From the NCBI RefSeq assembly GCF_000311845.1, contig NZ_HE978574.1:1-64000 (forward strand): DNA of 64,000 nucleotides, in the 5' to 3' direction. Positions within the stretch are counted from its first letter, which is position 1. Each line of letters begins with the position of its first letter. Position numbers and translations under genes: made by a program. A model generated the notes under the pieces. It saw nothing but the letters and a program-made list of their open reading frames with translations. It searched no databases and was not told the origin of the DNA. Positions 1-11,963 of this stretch are shown here, one piece after another. The DNA comes from Enorma massiliensis phI (GTDB lineage: Bacteria > Actinomycetota > Coriobacteriia > Coriobacteriales > Coriobacteriaceae).

Positions 1-96
1 GGCAATCTCTGGAGGCCTTTTCCTACTATATATAGTGGTTTGTCGCCGCCTGCCTACTAGAACCAACCGTTTGCCGAACGTGACCTGTCCGAAAAA

Positions 97-1506
97 TTAA
101 AAACCGCTAATGCCGGCCTCCCCACGCGCGATATCGCATGCCGCCTCTAGCAGCTCATCGCGCTCTTGGATGCTCGGCGCTTCCGCATAGACGCGAACCA
201 CGGGCTTTGTGCGACTCGGCCTGAGCAACACCCACGATTCATCCGAGAACTCCAGCTTCAGGCCATCCATATGGCTTACCTGCACTGGCTCCCGTCCGGC
301 CACCGTCTTTGGATTGAGCCCCGGGAGCATCGTGCGGAACACATCGATAACTTCCGCTTCTACGCGAAGGTCTCGCCGCGCATAGCAGGTCTTCCCGTAT
401 GTCTTGCTAAGATCGTCCGCCAACTGCTCGAGCGTCTTGCCCGATTTCGCCATGAGCTCGCATATCAGGAGCGCGGCCAGAAGCCCGTCGCGCTCGAGCA
501 TGTGCGAACCGAGCGCGATGCCACCCGCCTCTTCTGCGCCCAGAAGAATGTCGCCCTTGCACATCTCCTTATATATATGTCGGAAGCCAACCGGCTTGAC
601 CACAACGCGGCAGTCGTAGTTCTTAGCAACACGCCGCGCCAGCACCGACGAGGAGATGCCAAGCACCACGCGACCGCGCTCGTTACGATTAACGAGCAAG
701 TGCTCGAGAAGCAGCGCGATGATCTGGTGCGGCGTAATGAACCGCCCTGCACCATCGACTGCCGCCATACGGATGCCGTCTCCATCGTTCACCAGCCCAG
801 CATCGGCCCCCACCTCGACCACGGCCTGTTCGCAGTCGTCAACCCAGGGCTCGACGGGCTCCGGATGCATGTCCTCTGCGCCCTCGTCGATCTCGGCGTG
901 GATCTCAACCACATTGATGCCCAAAGCTCCCATGACGGCCGGAAGATAGGTTCGAGTTGAACCGTAGAGCGGATCGACCACCACGGTGAGGTGTGCACGG
1001 GAGATGGCGTCACCATCCACAAGCGTGCAGAGGTCGTCGAGATACGGCAGCACGATGTCGCGGCGCTCGATGGGACCGCGCACATCGCTGGGCTCGCCCT
1101 CGATGCTCGCCTCGATTTCCTCGGCGAACTCTGCGGATGCGATGCCTCCGTCGTCCATATAGAGCTTGATGCCGAGGTAGTCGTAAGGATTATGCGAGCC
1201 CGTAACCATGATGCCGCCGCACGCACGGTTATCGTGGGCGACCGTCCACGCGAGCGCCGGAGTTGGAGCAAACCGATCGGAAACCATCGCGGCAAGACCG
1301 TACCCCGCGAGCACGCGGCCGACAAGGCAGGCGAAGCGCTCCGCTTCCGAGCGGGCATCGTACGCAACATACACAATAGCCCCCGGAGCGGTGCGCGACC
1401 AGACGCGCGCGGCCGCATCGGCTATACGTACGACATTCTCCTCGGTGAAATCCTCGTCGAGACGCGATTTCCATCCGTCGCTCTCTATATGTATGATCGC
1501 GCTCAT
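97..1506 (-). CDS. Phosphohexomutase (phosphoglucomutase/phosphomannomutase family)
   Basis: This 469-residue protein has the four landmarks of the alpha-D-phosphohexomutase superfamily. The phosphoserine loop is VTGSHNPYDY (Ser104), the metal loop is NDGDGIR (about 240-246), the sugar-binding loop is GAEEAGGIALG (about 323-333), and a C-terminal phosphate loop RPSRTKPVVRVYAEA is present. The family interconverts hexose 1- and 6-phosphates in the cytosol and feeds nucleotide-sugar and cell-wall synthesis. The ATG at 1506 is preceded by GGGAG with about 10 nt spacing. A second, more divergent phosphohexomutase lies at 53545-55239, so substrates are probably divided between the two. Which sugar this one prefers cannot be read from the sequence. 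The final loop has RPSRT rather than the usual RPSGT, a small departure. Confidence 0.9.
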   Translation of the reverse strand: MSAIIHIESDGWKSRLDEDFTEENVVRIADAAARVWSRTAPGAIVYVAYDARSEAERFACLVGRVLAGYGLAAMVSDRFAPTPALAWTVAHDNRACGGIMVTGSHNPYDYLGIKLYMDDGGIASAEFAEEIEASIEGEPSDVRGPIERRDIVLPYLDDLCTLVDGDAISRAHLTVVVDPLYGSTRTYLPAVMGALGINVVEIHAEIDEGAEDMHPEPVEPWVDDCEQAVVEVGADAGLVNDGDGIRMAAVDGAGRFITPHQIIALLLEHLLVNRNERGRVVLGISSSVLARRVAKNYDCRVVVKPVGFRHIYKEMCKGDILLGAEEAGGIALGSHMLERDGLLAALLICELMAKSGKTLEQLADDLSKTYGKTCYARRDLRVEAEVIDVFRTMLPGLNPKTVAGREPVQVSHMDGLKLEFSDESWVLLRPSRTKPVVRVYAEAPSIQERDELLEAACDIARGEAGISGF

Positions 1507-1642
1507 GGCGCACGCACTCCCTACGGCTGTGGGTCGAGTCGTTCCGGCAATGCAGGCGGGTAACGTTCCCGCGCACGCACGAACTCATGTATACCCAGCA
1601 AACGGCTCTCGGCAATGCGCTATTTCTGCAAGCTCATGGGTT

Positions 1643-2560
1643 TCATAGAAGCGCGTCGGACATGGCCGCCGTCGTGCGCGGCGTGGCCCCGCAGCAGGCG
1701 CCAACTAGATGCGCGCCCGCCTCGCGCCAACGTATGCAGGCGTTCGCAAAGCTCAGAGGCTCTTCATGCCATGCAAGCGAGCCGTCCTCAGCCCGCAGCG
1801 GGAGGCCCGCATTCGGCCGCACCATGACTGGCGTGCACGCCGCCCGAACCAGACGGGGCACCGCCGCGTCGGCGGCGGCAATGGAGCAACAGTTGACGCC
1901 TACCGCATGGGCCCCGTGCTTTTCGGCGAACACAACCGCCCCTTCTATGGTGAGGCCATCCCCCAAGAGCTCCCCATCCTCGTTGATGGCAAAGCTCACC
2001 ATGATGGGCATGCCCCAAGCAGCGTCCGCGGCACCGGCGAGCGCTGGCTGAAGGTCGCGAATGGAACAAAACGTCTCGAGCATCACCGCGTCCACGCCGG
2101 CGGTCAACAGAGCGGTGGCCTGCTCTCGATAGGCCGCGCGCGCCGCCCGGAACTCCGGGGAATCCTCGCGCATCCATTCGATGCCGCAGGGACCGATCGA
2201 CCCAACGACCACCTCTCCATGCGCGGCGCGCGCATTATCCACGGCAGCACGATTGACCTCCGCCGCAGACGGCGCGATACCGTCTCTTTCGAGCGCAGGC
2301 GCGCTCGCTTGAAAGGTGTTGGTAAGCAGCACCTGGGCACCCGCCGCCTCATAGAGTTGATGGATGCGCCGAACCGTCTGCGGTTCTGCAAGGTTCCAGA
2401 ACGCCGGTGGGATATCTTCGGCGCCGGGCTCGCTCATGAGCATGCTGCCCATCGGACCCTGCATGAGAAGGGTCTCGTCCGACAGACGCCGCATGAACTC
2501 GGCAGCGCCTGCGCGATTGTAGTACTCAGCAGAATCGTTGGCGGCGTCCCGGCTCTGCAT
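1643..2560 (-). CDS. Homocysteine S-methyltransferase (Hcy-binding domain)
   Basis: The 305-residue product is a single homocysteine-binding barrel. It opens with LLMQGPMGSMLMSE, the counterpart of the DGGxGTxL start of the family, and contains LLTNTFQAS and VVGSIGPCG. The zinc ligands are expected in GVNCC and in the late GACCGATPRTT motif. These enzymes move a methyl group, often from S-methylmethionine or S-adenosylmethionine, to homocysteine to make methionine. It lacks the folate and cobalamin domains of MetH. It starts 3 nt after the stop codon of the DtxR-type gene, so the two are probably co-transcribed; the leader GGAGAGCTAGGCC provides a ribosome site. The methyl donor is undetermined. 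Confidence 0.85.
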   Translation of the reverse strand: MQSRDAANDSAEYYNRAGAAEFMRRLSDETLLMQGPMGSMLMSEPGAEDIPPAFWNLAEPQTVRRIHQLYEAAGAQVLLTNTFQASAPALERDGIAPSAAEVNRAAVDNARAAHGEVVVGSIGPCGIEWMREDSPEFRAARAAYREQATALLTAGVDAVMLETFCSIRDLQPALAGAADAAWGMPIMVSFAINEDGELLGDGLTIEGAVVFAEKHGAHAVGVNCCSIAAADAAVPRLVRAACTPVMVRPNAGLPLRAEDGSLAWHEEPLSFANACIRWREAGAHLVGACCGATPRTTAAMSDALL

Positions 2561-2563
2561 GGC

Positions 2564-2986
2564 CTAGCTCTCCACCGTAACGCCCTGCTGCTCGAGATAT
2601 GCGAGCCAACGAGACATGGTGTCCTCGGAAAGCGCATGCTCCATCATGCAGGCCTCGGAATCAGCGCGCTCGAAATCAACACCCAGCTCCCTCACGAGGA
2701 ACGTGCGGATAAGCCGATGACGGTACCATACAGCCGTGCCGACCTCACGGCCCTGATCGGTAAGGATAACTTTGCCGTAGTGAGACTGGTCGACAAGCCC
2801 CTGCGCCTTGAGGGCAGCAACCGCCTTGTTCACCGATGCTTTGGAAACGTTGAGGCGCTTGGCAACGTCAACGGACCGCACGCCGTCTTCGGCTCCCTCT
2901 TCCTGCTCGATGCGAACCAGGCATTCCAGATAATCCTCGTTCGCCATCGTCAGGTGCAGCTCGCGCGAGCGCTCGGTGGTATCCAT
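2564..2986 (-). CDS. DtxR/MntR-family metal-dependent repressor
   Basis: The 140-residue length matches the short MntR-like branch rather than full DtxR with an SH3 domain. An N-terminal winged helix-turn-helix lies at about 38-66 (VAKRLNVSKASVNKAVAALK). The dimerisation/metal region has YRHRLIRTFL (His90) and EACMMEHALS (Glu111, Cys113, Glu116, His117), equivalent to the DtxR metal ligands. It is expected to bind Mn2+ or Fe2+ and repress uptake genes, but no transporter lies next to it. It is transcribed just ahead of the homocysteine methyltransferase gene and divergently from pepT. The metal and the targets are unknown. Confidence 0.88.
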   Translation of the reverse strand: MDTTERSRELHLTMANEDYLECLVRIEQEEGAEDGVRSVDVAKRLNVSKASVNKAVAALKAQGLVDQSHYGKVILTDQGREVGTAVWYRHRLIRTFLVRELGVDFERADSEACMMEHALSEDTMSRWLAYLEQQGVTVES

Positions 2987-3112
2987 ATCTTGCTCCCATC
3001 TTGTTGTGTTACTGGCGATTCTACCCCAACCCGTAGCGTACGGGCACCCGCCGTTGCCGCCTAAGCTGCTAGAGTAGAAGAGCGAAGATTACCCTTATAA
3101 CAAGGAGGCATC

Positions 3113-4363
3113 ATGGAAGAAACCGAGCGCGCATCGTCAGACGTTCTAGAGCGCTTCTTGCGCTATGTGCAGGTTGACACGCAGTCGAGCGACGAACATG
3201 CCGACCAGGTGCCCTCGAGCGCCATCCAGTTCGATCTTGCCCGCTTGCTCGCCGAGGAGCTCCGCGGGCTAGGGGCCGAGCAGGTTGCCGTGAGCGAGAA
3301 CGCCTATGTGACCGCACGGATCCCCGCCAGCGCTGGAGCGGAAGGACGGCCGGCTCTCGGCCTTATCGCCCATCTCGACACGACGGAGGTCGTCTCGGGC
3401 TTTGGCGTAAAGCCGCACATCGTGCACTATGAAGGCGGCGACCTTGTGAGCGGAGTCGTTGACGGCGCCCCCGTGGCGATCGGCCCCGATAAGCTCCCGG
3501 CGCTCAACAGCCTGGTTGGCCAGGACCTCGTCTGCTCGGACGGTTCGACGTTGCTCGGAGCCGACGACAAGGCGGGCGTTGCCGAAATCATGGCGCTCGT
3601 CGCACGCCTGAGCGCCCACCCCGAGCTGCCGCACCCGGCACTTGGCATCTGCTTCTGCCCCGACGAAGAGATTGGCCATGGCGCCGCGCTCCTCGACATC
3701 GAGGGCTTCGGTTGCACCTATGCCTATACCGTCGATGGCGGCCCGATTGGCGAGCTCGAATGGGAGTGCTTCAATGCTGCTGAGGCGACCGTCACGTTCA
3801 ACGGATATTCAATCCACCCTGGCGACGCCAAGGACCGCATGATCAACGCCTCGAACCTATTCGTCATGTTCCACGACATGCTGCCCGCGCACATGCGTCC
3901 CGAGCACACCGAGGGCTACGAGGGCTTCATCCACTTGCTGGGCGTCTCTTCCACGTGCGAGCATGCAATCGCCCGATACATCGTGCGCGACCACGACCGG
4001 AACCTGTTCGAGCAAAAACTCGCGCTGATGCAGCGCGCAGTCGATTTCATCAATGCCGAGCTCGGCGAAGAGCGCGTGTCCATCGACATCAAGCAGGAAT
4101 ACCGCAACATGGCAGAAATCGTCTCCGCGTACCCCGAGCTTATCGAGACCGCCCAGTTAGCCTTTGCCGCAGCGGGCGTTGAGCCGCGGGTGCTTCCCAT
4201 TCGAGGCGGCACCGACGGCGCGCAGCTCTCGTTCCGCGGACTCCCCTGCCCCAATCTTTCTACCGGCGGCTACGCCTTCCACGGAGTCAACGAGTTCATC
4301 CCCGTCTCGTCGCTCGAGAAGATGGTCGATGTTCTCGAGGCGCTGGTGAAACGCTTTGCCTAG
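3113..4363 (+). CDS. pepT: Peptidase T (tripeptide aminopeptidase, M20 family)
   Basis: At 416 residues this has PepT length. It shows the M20 di-zinc signature: IAHLDTTEVVSG (His87, Asp89), LLGADDKAGVAE (Asp151) and CPDEEIGHGA (Glu185 catalytic base, Glu186 ligand). FERFLRYVQVDTQS-like residues at the N-terminus and the RGGTDGAQLS motif near the C-terminus are typical of PepT. The enzyme removes the N-terminal residue of tripeptides in the cytosol. AAGGAGGCATC precedes the ATG with good spacing. It is monocistronic, divergent from the DtxR-type gene, and ends at a strong hairpin shared with the convergent LCP gene. Confidence 0.95.
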   Translation: MEETERASSDVLERFLRYVQVDTQSSDEHADQVPSSAIQFDLARLLAEELRGLGAEQVAVSENAYVTARIPASAGAEGRPALGLIAHLDTTEVVSGFGVKPHIVHYEGGDLVSGVVDGAPVAIGPDKLPALNSLVGQDLVCSDGSTLLGADDKAGVAEIMALVARLSAHPELPHPALGICFCPDEEIGHGAALLDIEGFGCTYAYTVDGGPIGELEWECFNAAEATVTFNGYSIHPGDAKDRMINASNLFVMFHDMLPAHMRPEHTEGYEGFIHLLGVSSTCEHAIARYIVRDHDRNLFEQKLALMQRAVDFINAELGEERVSIDIKQEYRNMAEIVSAYPELIETAQLAFAAAGVEPRVLPIRGGTDGAQLSFRGLPCPNLSTGGYAFHGVNEFIPVSSLEKMVDVLEALVKRFA

Positions 4364-4448
4364 GAGAAACGCCGGCGATCCGCCCTTGACGGACCCGCGG
4401 CATGAGCGGCGGCGTGTGACCGCAACAACATAAACGCCTCAAACGATT

Positions 4449-4480
4449 GCGGGCGGGTGGAACGATCTCCACCCGCCCGC
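4449..4480. terminator. Bidirectional hairpin between convergent pepT and LCP genes
   Basis: Perfect 13-bp arms GCGGGCGGGTGGA and TCCACCCGCCCGC enclose a 6-nt loop. The hairpin lies between the stop of pepT (4363) and the stop of the convergent LCP gene (4493). T-tracts are poor on both sides, so strength is inferred from the stem. Confidence 0.75.
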
Positions 4481-4492
4481 TTGCATGAGGCG

Positions 4493-5719
4493 TTATTCAG
4501 AACTCGAAGAACTCGAGCCCGACGACTCGCCCGAACTCTCATCATCGCTCGATCCGCCACTTGTCGTCGCGGTACCTCGCGCCCAGTCGGTGTTGCTGTT
4601 GTTATACAGGTCGCCGATGGTCGCGGACTCATCGCCGCCCGAGCCCATGGTCTGCGGCCCCTCGGGATCCTTGCCGGCATCCACACGGGCCATCATCTCT
4701 TCGAGTGCGTCTTCATATACGAACACGTAGCTCTGGCCGTTGATGTAGGTATCGTCGCCTGCCCAAGACGGGATGTTCGCAGAGTACATATCGTTGACAT
4801 CCATGCCGCGCATCGCGTTCACGAGCGAGATGATGTCAGAAACCGAAAGCGACGTATGAACCATGTCGGCGAGCGACTCGACGAGCGAGGGGATCGTCGC
4901 GATATCGAGGTTGTTCAAGATCTTGTCGGCGAGCGCACCCAAGACCATGCGCTGGTGGCGCATACGGGTGTAGTCGCCATCGGCGAACTGATGGCGCGCG
5001 CGGCAGAAGGTGAGCGCGGCCTCGCCGTCCATGTGCTGCTGCCCCGCCTCGATGGTCACAGGTCCGGCCTCGGGGTCGTCGACCTCGTCGCCCTCGGGCA
5101 CGTAGATATCGATACCGCCCACGGCATCCACGAGCGCCTTCATGCCATCGAAGTTAATCTCGGCATATTGCGAGATCTCGACGCCGCAGAGCTCGTTGAC
5201 GGCCTGAACCATCTCTTCGGCACCGCTGCCGTCGTCGGCGGCGCCGTAGGTGAAGACCGCGTTGATCTTCATGGTGGAACCCTTGTACTCAACCTTGGTG
5301 TCGCGCGGCACCGAGATGAGCGTGACCTGCTTGCCCGTGGGGTCGATGCGCGCCAGGATAATCGAGTCGGTACGGTACGCGGTCTCGCCGGGGCGCCCGT
5401 CGGTACCAAGCAAGAGCATGTAGAACGGCTCGCGGGCAACGTCGGAATCCGCCAACACGGCGCGCAGCTCGTCGGTGATGATGCCGGCGTCGTTCAGGCG
5501 CGAGACGATGCTGTTGAACCAGATCGCCGTAGCCGTGCCCGCCGTGACCAACATGACGAGCAGGCTGCACACGATGCTGCGGCGGATGATGCGGCCGCGA
5601 CGGCGCTTGCGAGCGCGCTCGGAATAACGGCCAACGTTCTCGCGGCTATAGATGCGGCTCGCCGTGCTCGACGATGTTCGCCTTGACTGCTGAACGGCTT
5701 TCTTTCGACGCAAACCCAT
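4493..5719 (-). CDS. LytR-CpsA-Psr (LCP) cell-envelope glycopolymer transferase
   Basis: The 408-residue product has a basic cytosolic N-terminus (RKRRRGRIIRR), one transmembrane helix at about 47-68 and an extracellular LCP domain. LCP landmarks are FYMLLLGTDGRPGETAYRTDSI, VSVPRDTKVEYKG, INAVFTYG and a C-terminal FCRARHQFADGDYTRMRHQR stretch, which carries the conserved Arg/Asp cluster. The family moves lipid-linked teichoic acid-like or capsule polymers onto peptidoglycan. The last 40 residues are a Ser/Gly/Glu-rich tail with no predicted structure. It begins 12 nt after the murA stop, so it is read with murA and probably with the atp operon. The polymer it attaches is unknown. Confidence 0.92.
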   Translation of the reverse strand: MGLRRKKAVQQSRRTSSSTASRIYSRENVGRYSERARKRRRGRIIRRSIVCSLLVMLVTAGTATAIWFNSIVSRLNDAGIITDELRAVLADSDVAREPFYMLLLGTDGRPGETAYRTDSIILARIDPTGKQVTLISVPRDTKVEYKGSTMKINAVFTYGAADDGSGAEEMVQAVNELCGVEISQYAEINFDGMKALVDAVGGIDIYVPEGDEVDDPEAGPVTIEAGQQHMDGEAALTFCRARHQFADGDYTRMRHQRMVLGALADKILNNLDIATIPSLVESLADMVHTSLSVSDIISLVNAMRGMDVNDMYSANIPSWAGDDTYINGQSYVFVYEDALEEMMARVDAGKDPEGPQTMGSGGDESATIGDLYNNSNTDWARGTATTSGGSSDDESSGESSGSSSSSSE

Positions 5720-5731
5720 GCAACTACCTGC

Positions 5732-7015
5732 CTAATCCTCGAGCGGGTCGGGTATAGAAGCACGTTCAACCTGCGCCCCCAGTCCCGTCAGTTTATCAAC
5801 GAACCGCTCATAGCCGCGATTGATGTGGTGGATAGCCGAAACATCGGTCTCGCCCTCCGCCACAAGACCAGCGAGCACAAGCGCCGCGCCGCCGCGAAGG
5901 TCGGGCGAGACCACCTGCGCTCCCGAAAGGCGCTCTACGCCATGGATGATGGCGTGATGGCTCTCGATGCGAATATTGGCACCCATGCGCACCAACTCGG
6001 ATGCGAACATGAAGCGGTTTTCGAAAATGTTCTCCGTGATGATGGAGTTGCCATCGGCAAGCGCAGAAAGCACCATGACCTGGGCCTGCATATCGGTCGG
6101 GAATCCCGGGAAGGGCAGCGTCTGGATATCGACGGGGCGCAGATGCTCGGCTCGCCACACCCGAACGCCACCGTTCACGCGCTCGTAGCTCACACCCATG
6201 AGCTCGAGTTTTTTAAGTACCATACCGAGGTGCTGCGGGTTGAAGCCGGTAACGGCAACGCCGCGGTCGCCCGCCGCCAGCGCGCCGGCCACGATGAACG
6301 TGCCCGCCTCGATGCGGTCGCCGATCACCTGGTGCACGACGGGATGGAGCTCCTCGACGCCCTCGACCGTGACAACCGGCGTGCCGGCACCGCTCACCTT
6401 GGCGCCCATCTCGTTGAGCATGTTGGCAAGATCGACGATCTCGGGCTCGCGAGCAGCGTTATCGATCGTCGTGGTACCTTGGGCGCGCACCGCCGCCATG
6501 ATGAGGTTTTCCGTTGCGCCAACGCTCGCGAACTCGAGCGAGACCATGGTTCCGGTAAGGCCCTCGGGCGCATTGGCATGAATGTAGCCATGATCGGTGT
6601 CAAACTGCACACCGAGCGCCTCGAGGCCGAGGATGTGCATGTCGATCTTGCGCGCACCGAGATTGCAGCCGCCGGGCATGGCGATCTTCGCGCGGTTGAA
6701 GCGCCCGAGGAGCGGCCCCATGACCGCCGTCGAGGCGCGCATCTTGGCAACGAGCTCGTAGGGAGCTTCCCAGCTATCCACAGCAGAAGTGTCGATGATG
6801 AGGGTGTGCTCGTCCGCGACCTCGATGGTGGCGCCCAACCCCTTGAGCACCTTACCCATCACATGAACATCAGAGATGTTGGGCACGTTGGTGAGCGTCG
6901 TGGTGCCCGGCGCCAAAAGCGTTGCAGCCATAAGTTTGAGCGCTGAGTTTTTAGCACCCGAGACATGCACGTCACCTTCGATGGCGTGTCCGCCATGAAC
7001 GCGAATGATATTCAC
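5732..7015 (-). CDS. murA: UDP-N-acetylglucosamine 1-carboxyvinyltransferase
   Basis: This is the first committed enzyme of peptidoglycan synthesis, transferring enolpyruvate from PEP to UDP-GlcNAc. I place the start at GTG 7015, giving 427 residues, because AAGGAG lies 6 nt upstream and the protein then begins NIIRVHGG like its family. The in-frame ATG at 7072 would add 19 unrelated residues. With this start the catalytic cysteine of MPGGCNLGARKID is exactly residue 117, the E. coli number. VSGAKNSALKLM (substrate loop) and PFPGFPTDMQAQ are also present. It lies 85 nt after atpC and 12 nt before the LCP gene on the same strand, which suggests energy and wall genes share transcription. Confidence 0.96.
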   Translation of the reverse strand: MNIIRVHGGHAIEGDVHVSGAKNSALKLMAATLLAPGTTTLTNVPNISDVHVMGKVLKGLGATIEVADEHTLIIDTSAVDSWEAPYELVAKMRASTAVMGPLLGRFNRAKIAMPGGCNLGARKIDMHILGLEALGVQFDTDHGYIHANAPEGLTGTMVSLEFASVGATENLIMAAVRAQGTTTIDNAAREPEIVDLANMLNEMGAKVSGAGTPVVTVEGVEELHPVVHQVIGDRIEAGTFIVAGALAAGDRGVAVTGFNPQHLGMVLKKLELMGVSYERVNGGVRVWRAEHLRPVDIQTLPFPGFPTDMQAQVMVLSALADGNSIITENIFENRFMFASELVRMGANIRIESHHAIIHGVERLSGAQVVSPDLRGGAALVLAGLVAEGETDVSAIHHINRGYERFVDKLTGLGAQVERASIPDPLED

Positions 7016-7033
7016 GTGCCACTCCTTCACGAC

Positions 7034-7066
7034 CATGCCCGAAGCGATACGTTCGCCTCGGGCATG
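7034..7066 (-). promoter_or_regulatory. Inverted repeat in the atpC-murA intergenic leader
   Basis: Perfect 9-bp arms CATGCCCGA and TCGGGCATG flank a 15-nt loop, 19 nt upstream of the murA GTG. No T-tract follows on the minus strand, so a full terminator is unlikely. A partial attenuator or an RNA-processing stem within the atp-murA transcript would fit. Confidence 0.45.
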
Positions 7067-7100
7067 ATGCAATCGATATCACAAAGCGGTGCGATGTGCT

Positions 7101-7492
7101 CTATTGTGAAAGCAAGAGCTTGCACCATGCGATTTCATTATAGAGATAGGCACGGCGTGCATCATCTTCTGACAAGATGCTCAATTGTTCTTCAAAACCT
7201 TGAAGTTGAGCTTGAACTTCATCCTTGTTGATCGAAGCCAGATCCTCGGCGCGTTCCGCCAGCACGATCACCTCGTCGTCGGCAATCTGCGCATAGCCTC
7301 CATCCACCGCGAACGTGCGGCTCACCTCGCCCATCCTCTGGTCGCACACGCGCACGTACCCGGACTTGATCGTGCAGATCTCGCTCGCATGGCGCGGGAG
7401 GATGCCCAGCTCACCATCGGTCGAAGGCAGGGCGACAAAGGCCGCCTCGCCTTCGTAGGCGCTATGCTCGGGACACACAATACGGACGTGCA

Positions 7493-7493
<1 letters not shown>
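7101..7493 (-). CDS. atpC: ATP synthase epsilon subunit
   Basis: The 130-residue protein has the beta-sandwich core of the F1 epsilon subunit (VRIVCPEHSAYEGEA, GELGILPRHA, VDGGYAQIADDEVIVLAE) and a C-terminal helical hairpin. It is a central-stalk subunit that couples rotation and can inhibit ATP hydrolysis. The start codon overlaps the atpD stop (TAATG), which indicates translational coupling. It is the last structural gene of the atp operon. The C-terminal helices are full length. Confidence 0.93.
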
Positions 7494-9855
<2,362 letters not shown>

Positions 9856-9859
9856 GAGG

Positions 9860-11470
9860 TTACGACTCCTCTGCCGCGACGTCCGCAGCGGGCGCGTCGG
9901 CGGCGTGCTTCGAGGTGTACTGCGCCTTGAAGTCGCGCAGCGTCTGATCGAGCCGGTCCTTGAGGTCTCCCTCGATCTTCTGGGTGCGCAGGCGCGCCAT
10001 GAGCGGACCGAACGAATTGCGCATCTGCTCGAGGAGCTCGTCGCGGAAGGGAAGCACCTGCGAAAGGGGAAGGTCGTCGAGGTACCCCTCGTTACCGGCG
10101 TAGAGCGCCACGATCTGCTCGGCAACGTCGAACGGCTTGAAGCGCGGCTGCTTGAGAAGCTCCGTCATGCGCGAACCGTGCGTGAGCTGCTTCTGGGTCG
10201 TCGCATCGAGGTCGCTGCCAAACTGCGCAAACCCCTGGAGCTCCTGGTAGGAGGCCAGGTCCAGGCGCAGGTTGCCCGCAACCTGCTTCATAGCCTTGGT
10301 CTGGGCGGCGCCGCCCACGCGGCTCACCGAGATGCCCACGTCCACTGCCGGGCGCTGTCCCTGGAAGAACAGGTCGCTCTGCAGGTAGATCTGGCCATCG
10401 GTGATGGAGATCACGTTGGTGGGAATGTAGGCGGAAACGTCGCCGTCCTGCGTCTCGATGATCGGGAGGGCCGTCATGGAGCCAGAGCCGTGCTCGCTCG
10501 AAAGCTTGCAGGCACGCTCCAACAGGCGAGAATGCAGGTAGAAGATGTCGCCGGGGTAGGCCTCGCGTCCCGGCGGACGGCGAAGCGTGAGCGACATCTG
10601 ACGGTAGGCGACGGCCTGCTTGGAAAGGTCGTCGTAGATCACGAGCACGTGGCCGCCGGGGTTCTCGGCAGATGCCGGCTTGCCGTCCTTGCCGTTGTAC
10701 ATAAAGAACTCGCCGATGGCGGCGCCCGCCATGGGCGCGATGTACTGCAACGGCGCGGAATCGGCCGCCGTAGCGGAAACGATCACCGTGTAATCGAGCG
10801 CATGACGGCGCGAAAGGGTCTCGCGGATGTTGGCAACCGTGGAAGCCTTCTGGCCGATCGCCACGTAGATGCAGATAACGCCCTTGCCGCGCTGGTTCAG
10901 GATGGCATCGATGGCGATGGCGGTCTTGCCCGTCTTGCGGTCGCCGATGATGAGCTCGCGCTGGCCGCGGCCGATCGGAATCATGGAGTCCACGGCAAGG
11001 AGGCCCGTTTGCAGCGGCTCGCACACCGGCGTGCGGTCGATAACGCCCGGGGCCTTGAACTCGATGGGGCGCCGATGCGTGGTGCGGATGTCGCCCAAGC
11101 CGTCGATGGGCTCGCCGAGCGGATTGACTACGCGCCCCAGCATGCTGCGGCCAACGGGAATGTCCATGACGCGGCCGGTCGTGCGGCATTCGTCGCCCTC
11201 GACGATGAGTGCGGTCTCGCCGAAGAGCACGGCGCCGACCTCGTCGCGGTCGAGGTTCTGGGCGAGACCGTAAACCGTCTCCCCCGTATCGGAGCTCTTG
11301 AATTCCAGGAGCTCGCCCGCCATGGCGTTTCGCAGGCCCGAGACGCGAGCGATGCCATCGCCCACCTCGTCAACCTGGGAGACCTCCTGGGTATCCACGA
11401 CGGCGCTCAGGGTGTCGAGCCTTCCCGCCAGGATGCGCGCGATGCTCTGCGCGTCGATGGTCTCAGACAT
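9860..11470 (-). CDS. atpA: ATP synthase alpha subunit
   Basis: The 536-residue non-catalytic F1 subunit has Walker [16 protein letters not shown], the [14 protein letters not shown] element and the [19 protein letters not shown] stretch. ATG 11470 has GGAGGTG 8 nt upstream; the longer reading to 11542 lies inside atpH. The C-terminus carries an alanine-rich tail of about 25 residues ([16 protein letters not shown]) beyond the usual end. It overlaps atpH by 8 bp and is followed 4 bp later by atpG. Confidence 0.97.
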   Translation of the reverse strand: MSETIDAQSIARILAGRLDTLSAVVDTQEVSQVDEVGDGIARVSGLRNAMAGELLEFKSSDTGETVYGLAQNLDRDEVGAVLFGETALIVEGDECRTTGRVMDIPVGRSMLGRVVNPLGEPIDGLGDIRTTHRRPIEFKAPGVIDRTPVCEPLQTGLLAVDSMIPIGRGQRELIIGDRKTGKTAIAIDAILNQRGKGVICIYVAIGQKASTVANIRETLSRRHALDYTVIVSATAADSAPLQYIAPMAGAAIGEFFMYNGKDGKPASAENPGGHVLVIYDDLSKQAVAYRQMSLTLRRPPGREAYPGDIFYLHSRLLERACKLSSEHGSGSMTALPIIETQDGDVSAYIPTNVISITDGQIYLQSDLFFQGQRPAVDVGISVSRVGGAAQTKAMKQVAGNLRLDLASYQELQGFAQFGSDLDATTQKQLTHGSRMTELLKQPRFKPFDVAEQIVALYAGNEGYLDDLPLSQVLPFRDELLEQMRNSFGPLMARLRTQKIEGDLKDRLDQTLRDFKAQYTSKHAADAPAADVAAEES

Positions 11471-11963
11471 GTGCGGTTTCACCTCCATGCGTTGTGTGTC
11501 CGTGTGCGGTGTGAACGGTCGAGAGCGTCTCGTGCGCGGCACGGAGCTGCGTCTTGACCGAGATGTCGCGGCGCTGGCCGCGCGCCTCGAGCACGATACC
11601 GCCGATGATCGACGGGTCCACCTGCTCGATGAGGAAGACCTCCTGGCCGAAATCGCGCTGCAGGCGCTCGCGAATCTGGGCGCGCAGGTCGTCGTCGAGC
11701 GGCACCGCCGTCGTCACCGTGACGCCCACGATGTCGTCGTCCTCTTCGGTCATGGCGTGATAGGCTTCGGCCACCTGGGGCAGCAGGTCGAGCTGCCCGC
11801 GCTCCACGAGCGCGCTCAACACGGCCAGCACCTCAGGGCTCGCCGAGCTAAGCACCTCGAGATCGCGCAGGTTCTCGAAGACGCGCCCCTCGGTCTTGCC
11901 CGCTTCGAGCAGAGACCGCGCATACGTCTCGAGGACCTTCATCTCCCTGCGGCTAGTTGGCAT
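11463..11963 (-). CDS. atpH: ATP synthase delta subunit
   Basis: This is the peripheral-stalk subunit that ties the b subunit to the top of F1. The N-terminus has [15 protein letters not shown], the family's YAxALFEx-like start, and the C-terminus has [26 protein letters not shown], the conserved DxSIIGGxxx region. I chose ATG 11963 (166 residues, close to family length), which overlaps the atpF stop by 11 bp. ATG 11942 would give 159 residues but has its GGGAG directly against the codon. The start is therefore uncertain by 7 residues; the identity is not. Confidence 0.9.
   Translation of the reverse strand: MPTSRREMKVLETYARSLLEAGKTEGRVFENLRDLEVLSSASPEVLAVLSALVERGQLDLLPQVAEAYHAMTEEDDDIVGVTVTTAVPLDDDLRAQIRERLQRDFGQEVFLIEQVDPSIIGGIVLEARGQRRDISVKTQLRAAHETLSTVHTAHGHTTHGGETAHV

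Noticed and set aside
7016-7072. ATG 7072 as start of murA
   Set aside because: It would add 19 residues without family similarity and shift the catalytic cysteine away from position 117; GTG 7015 has a well-spaced AAGGAG.
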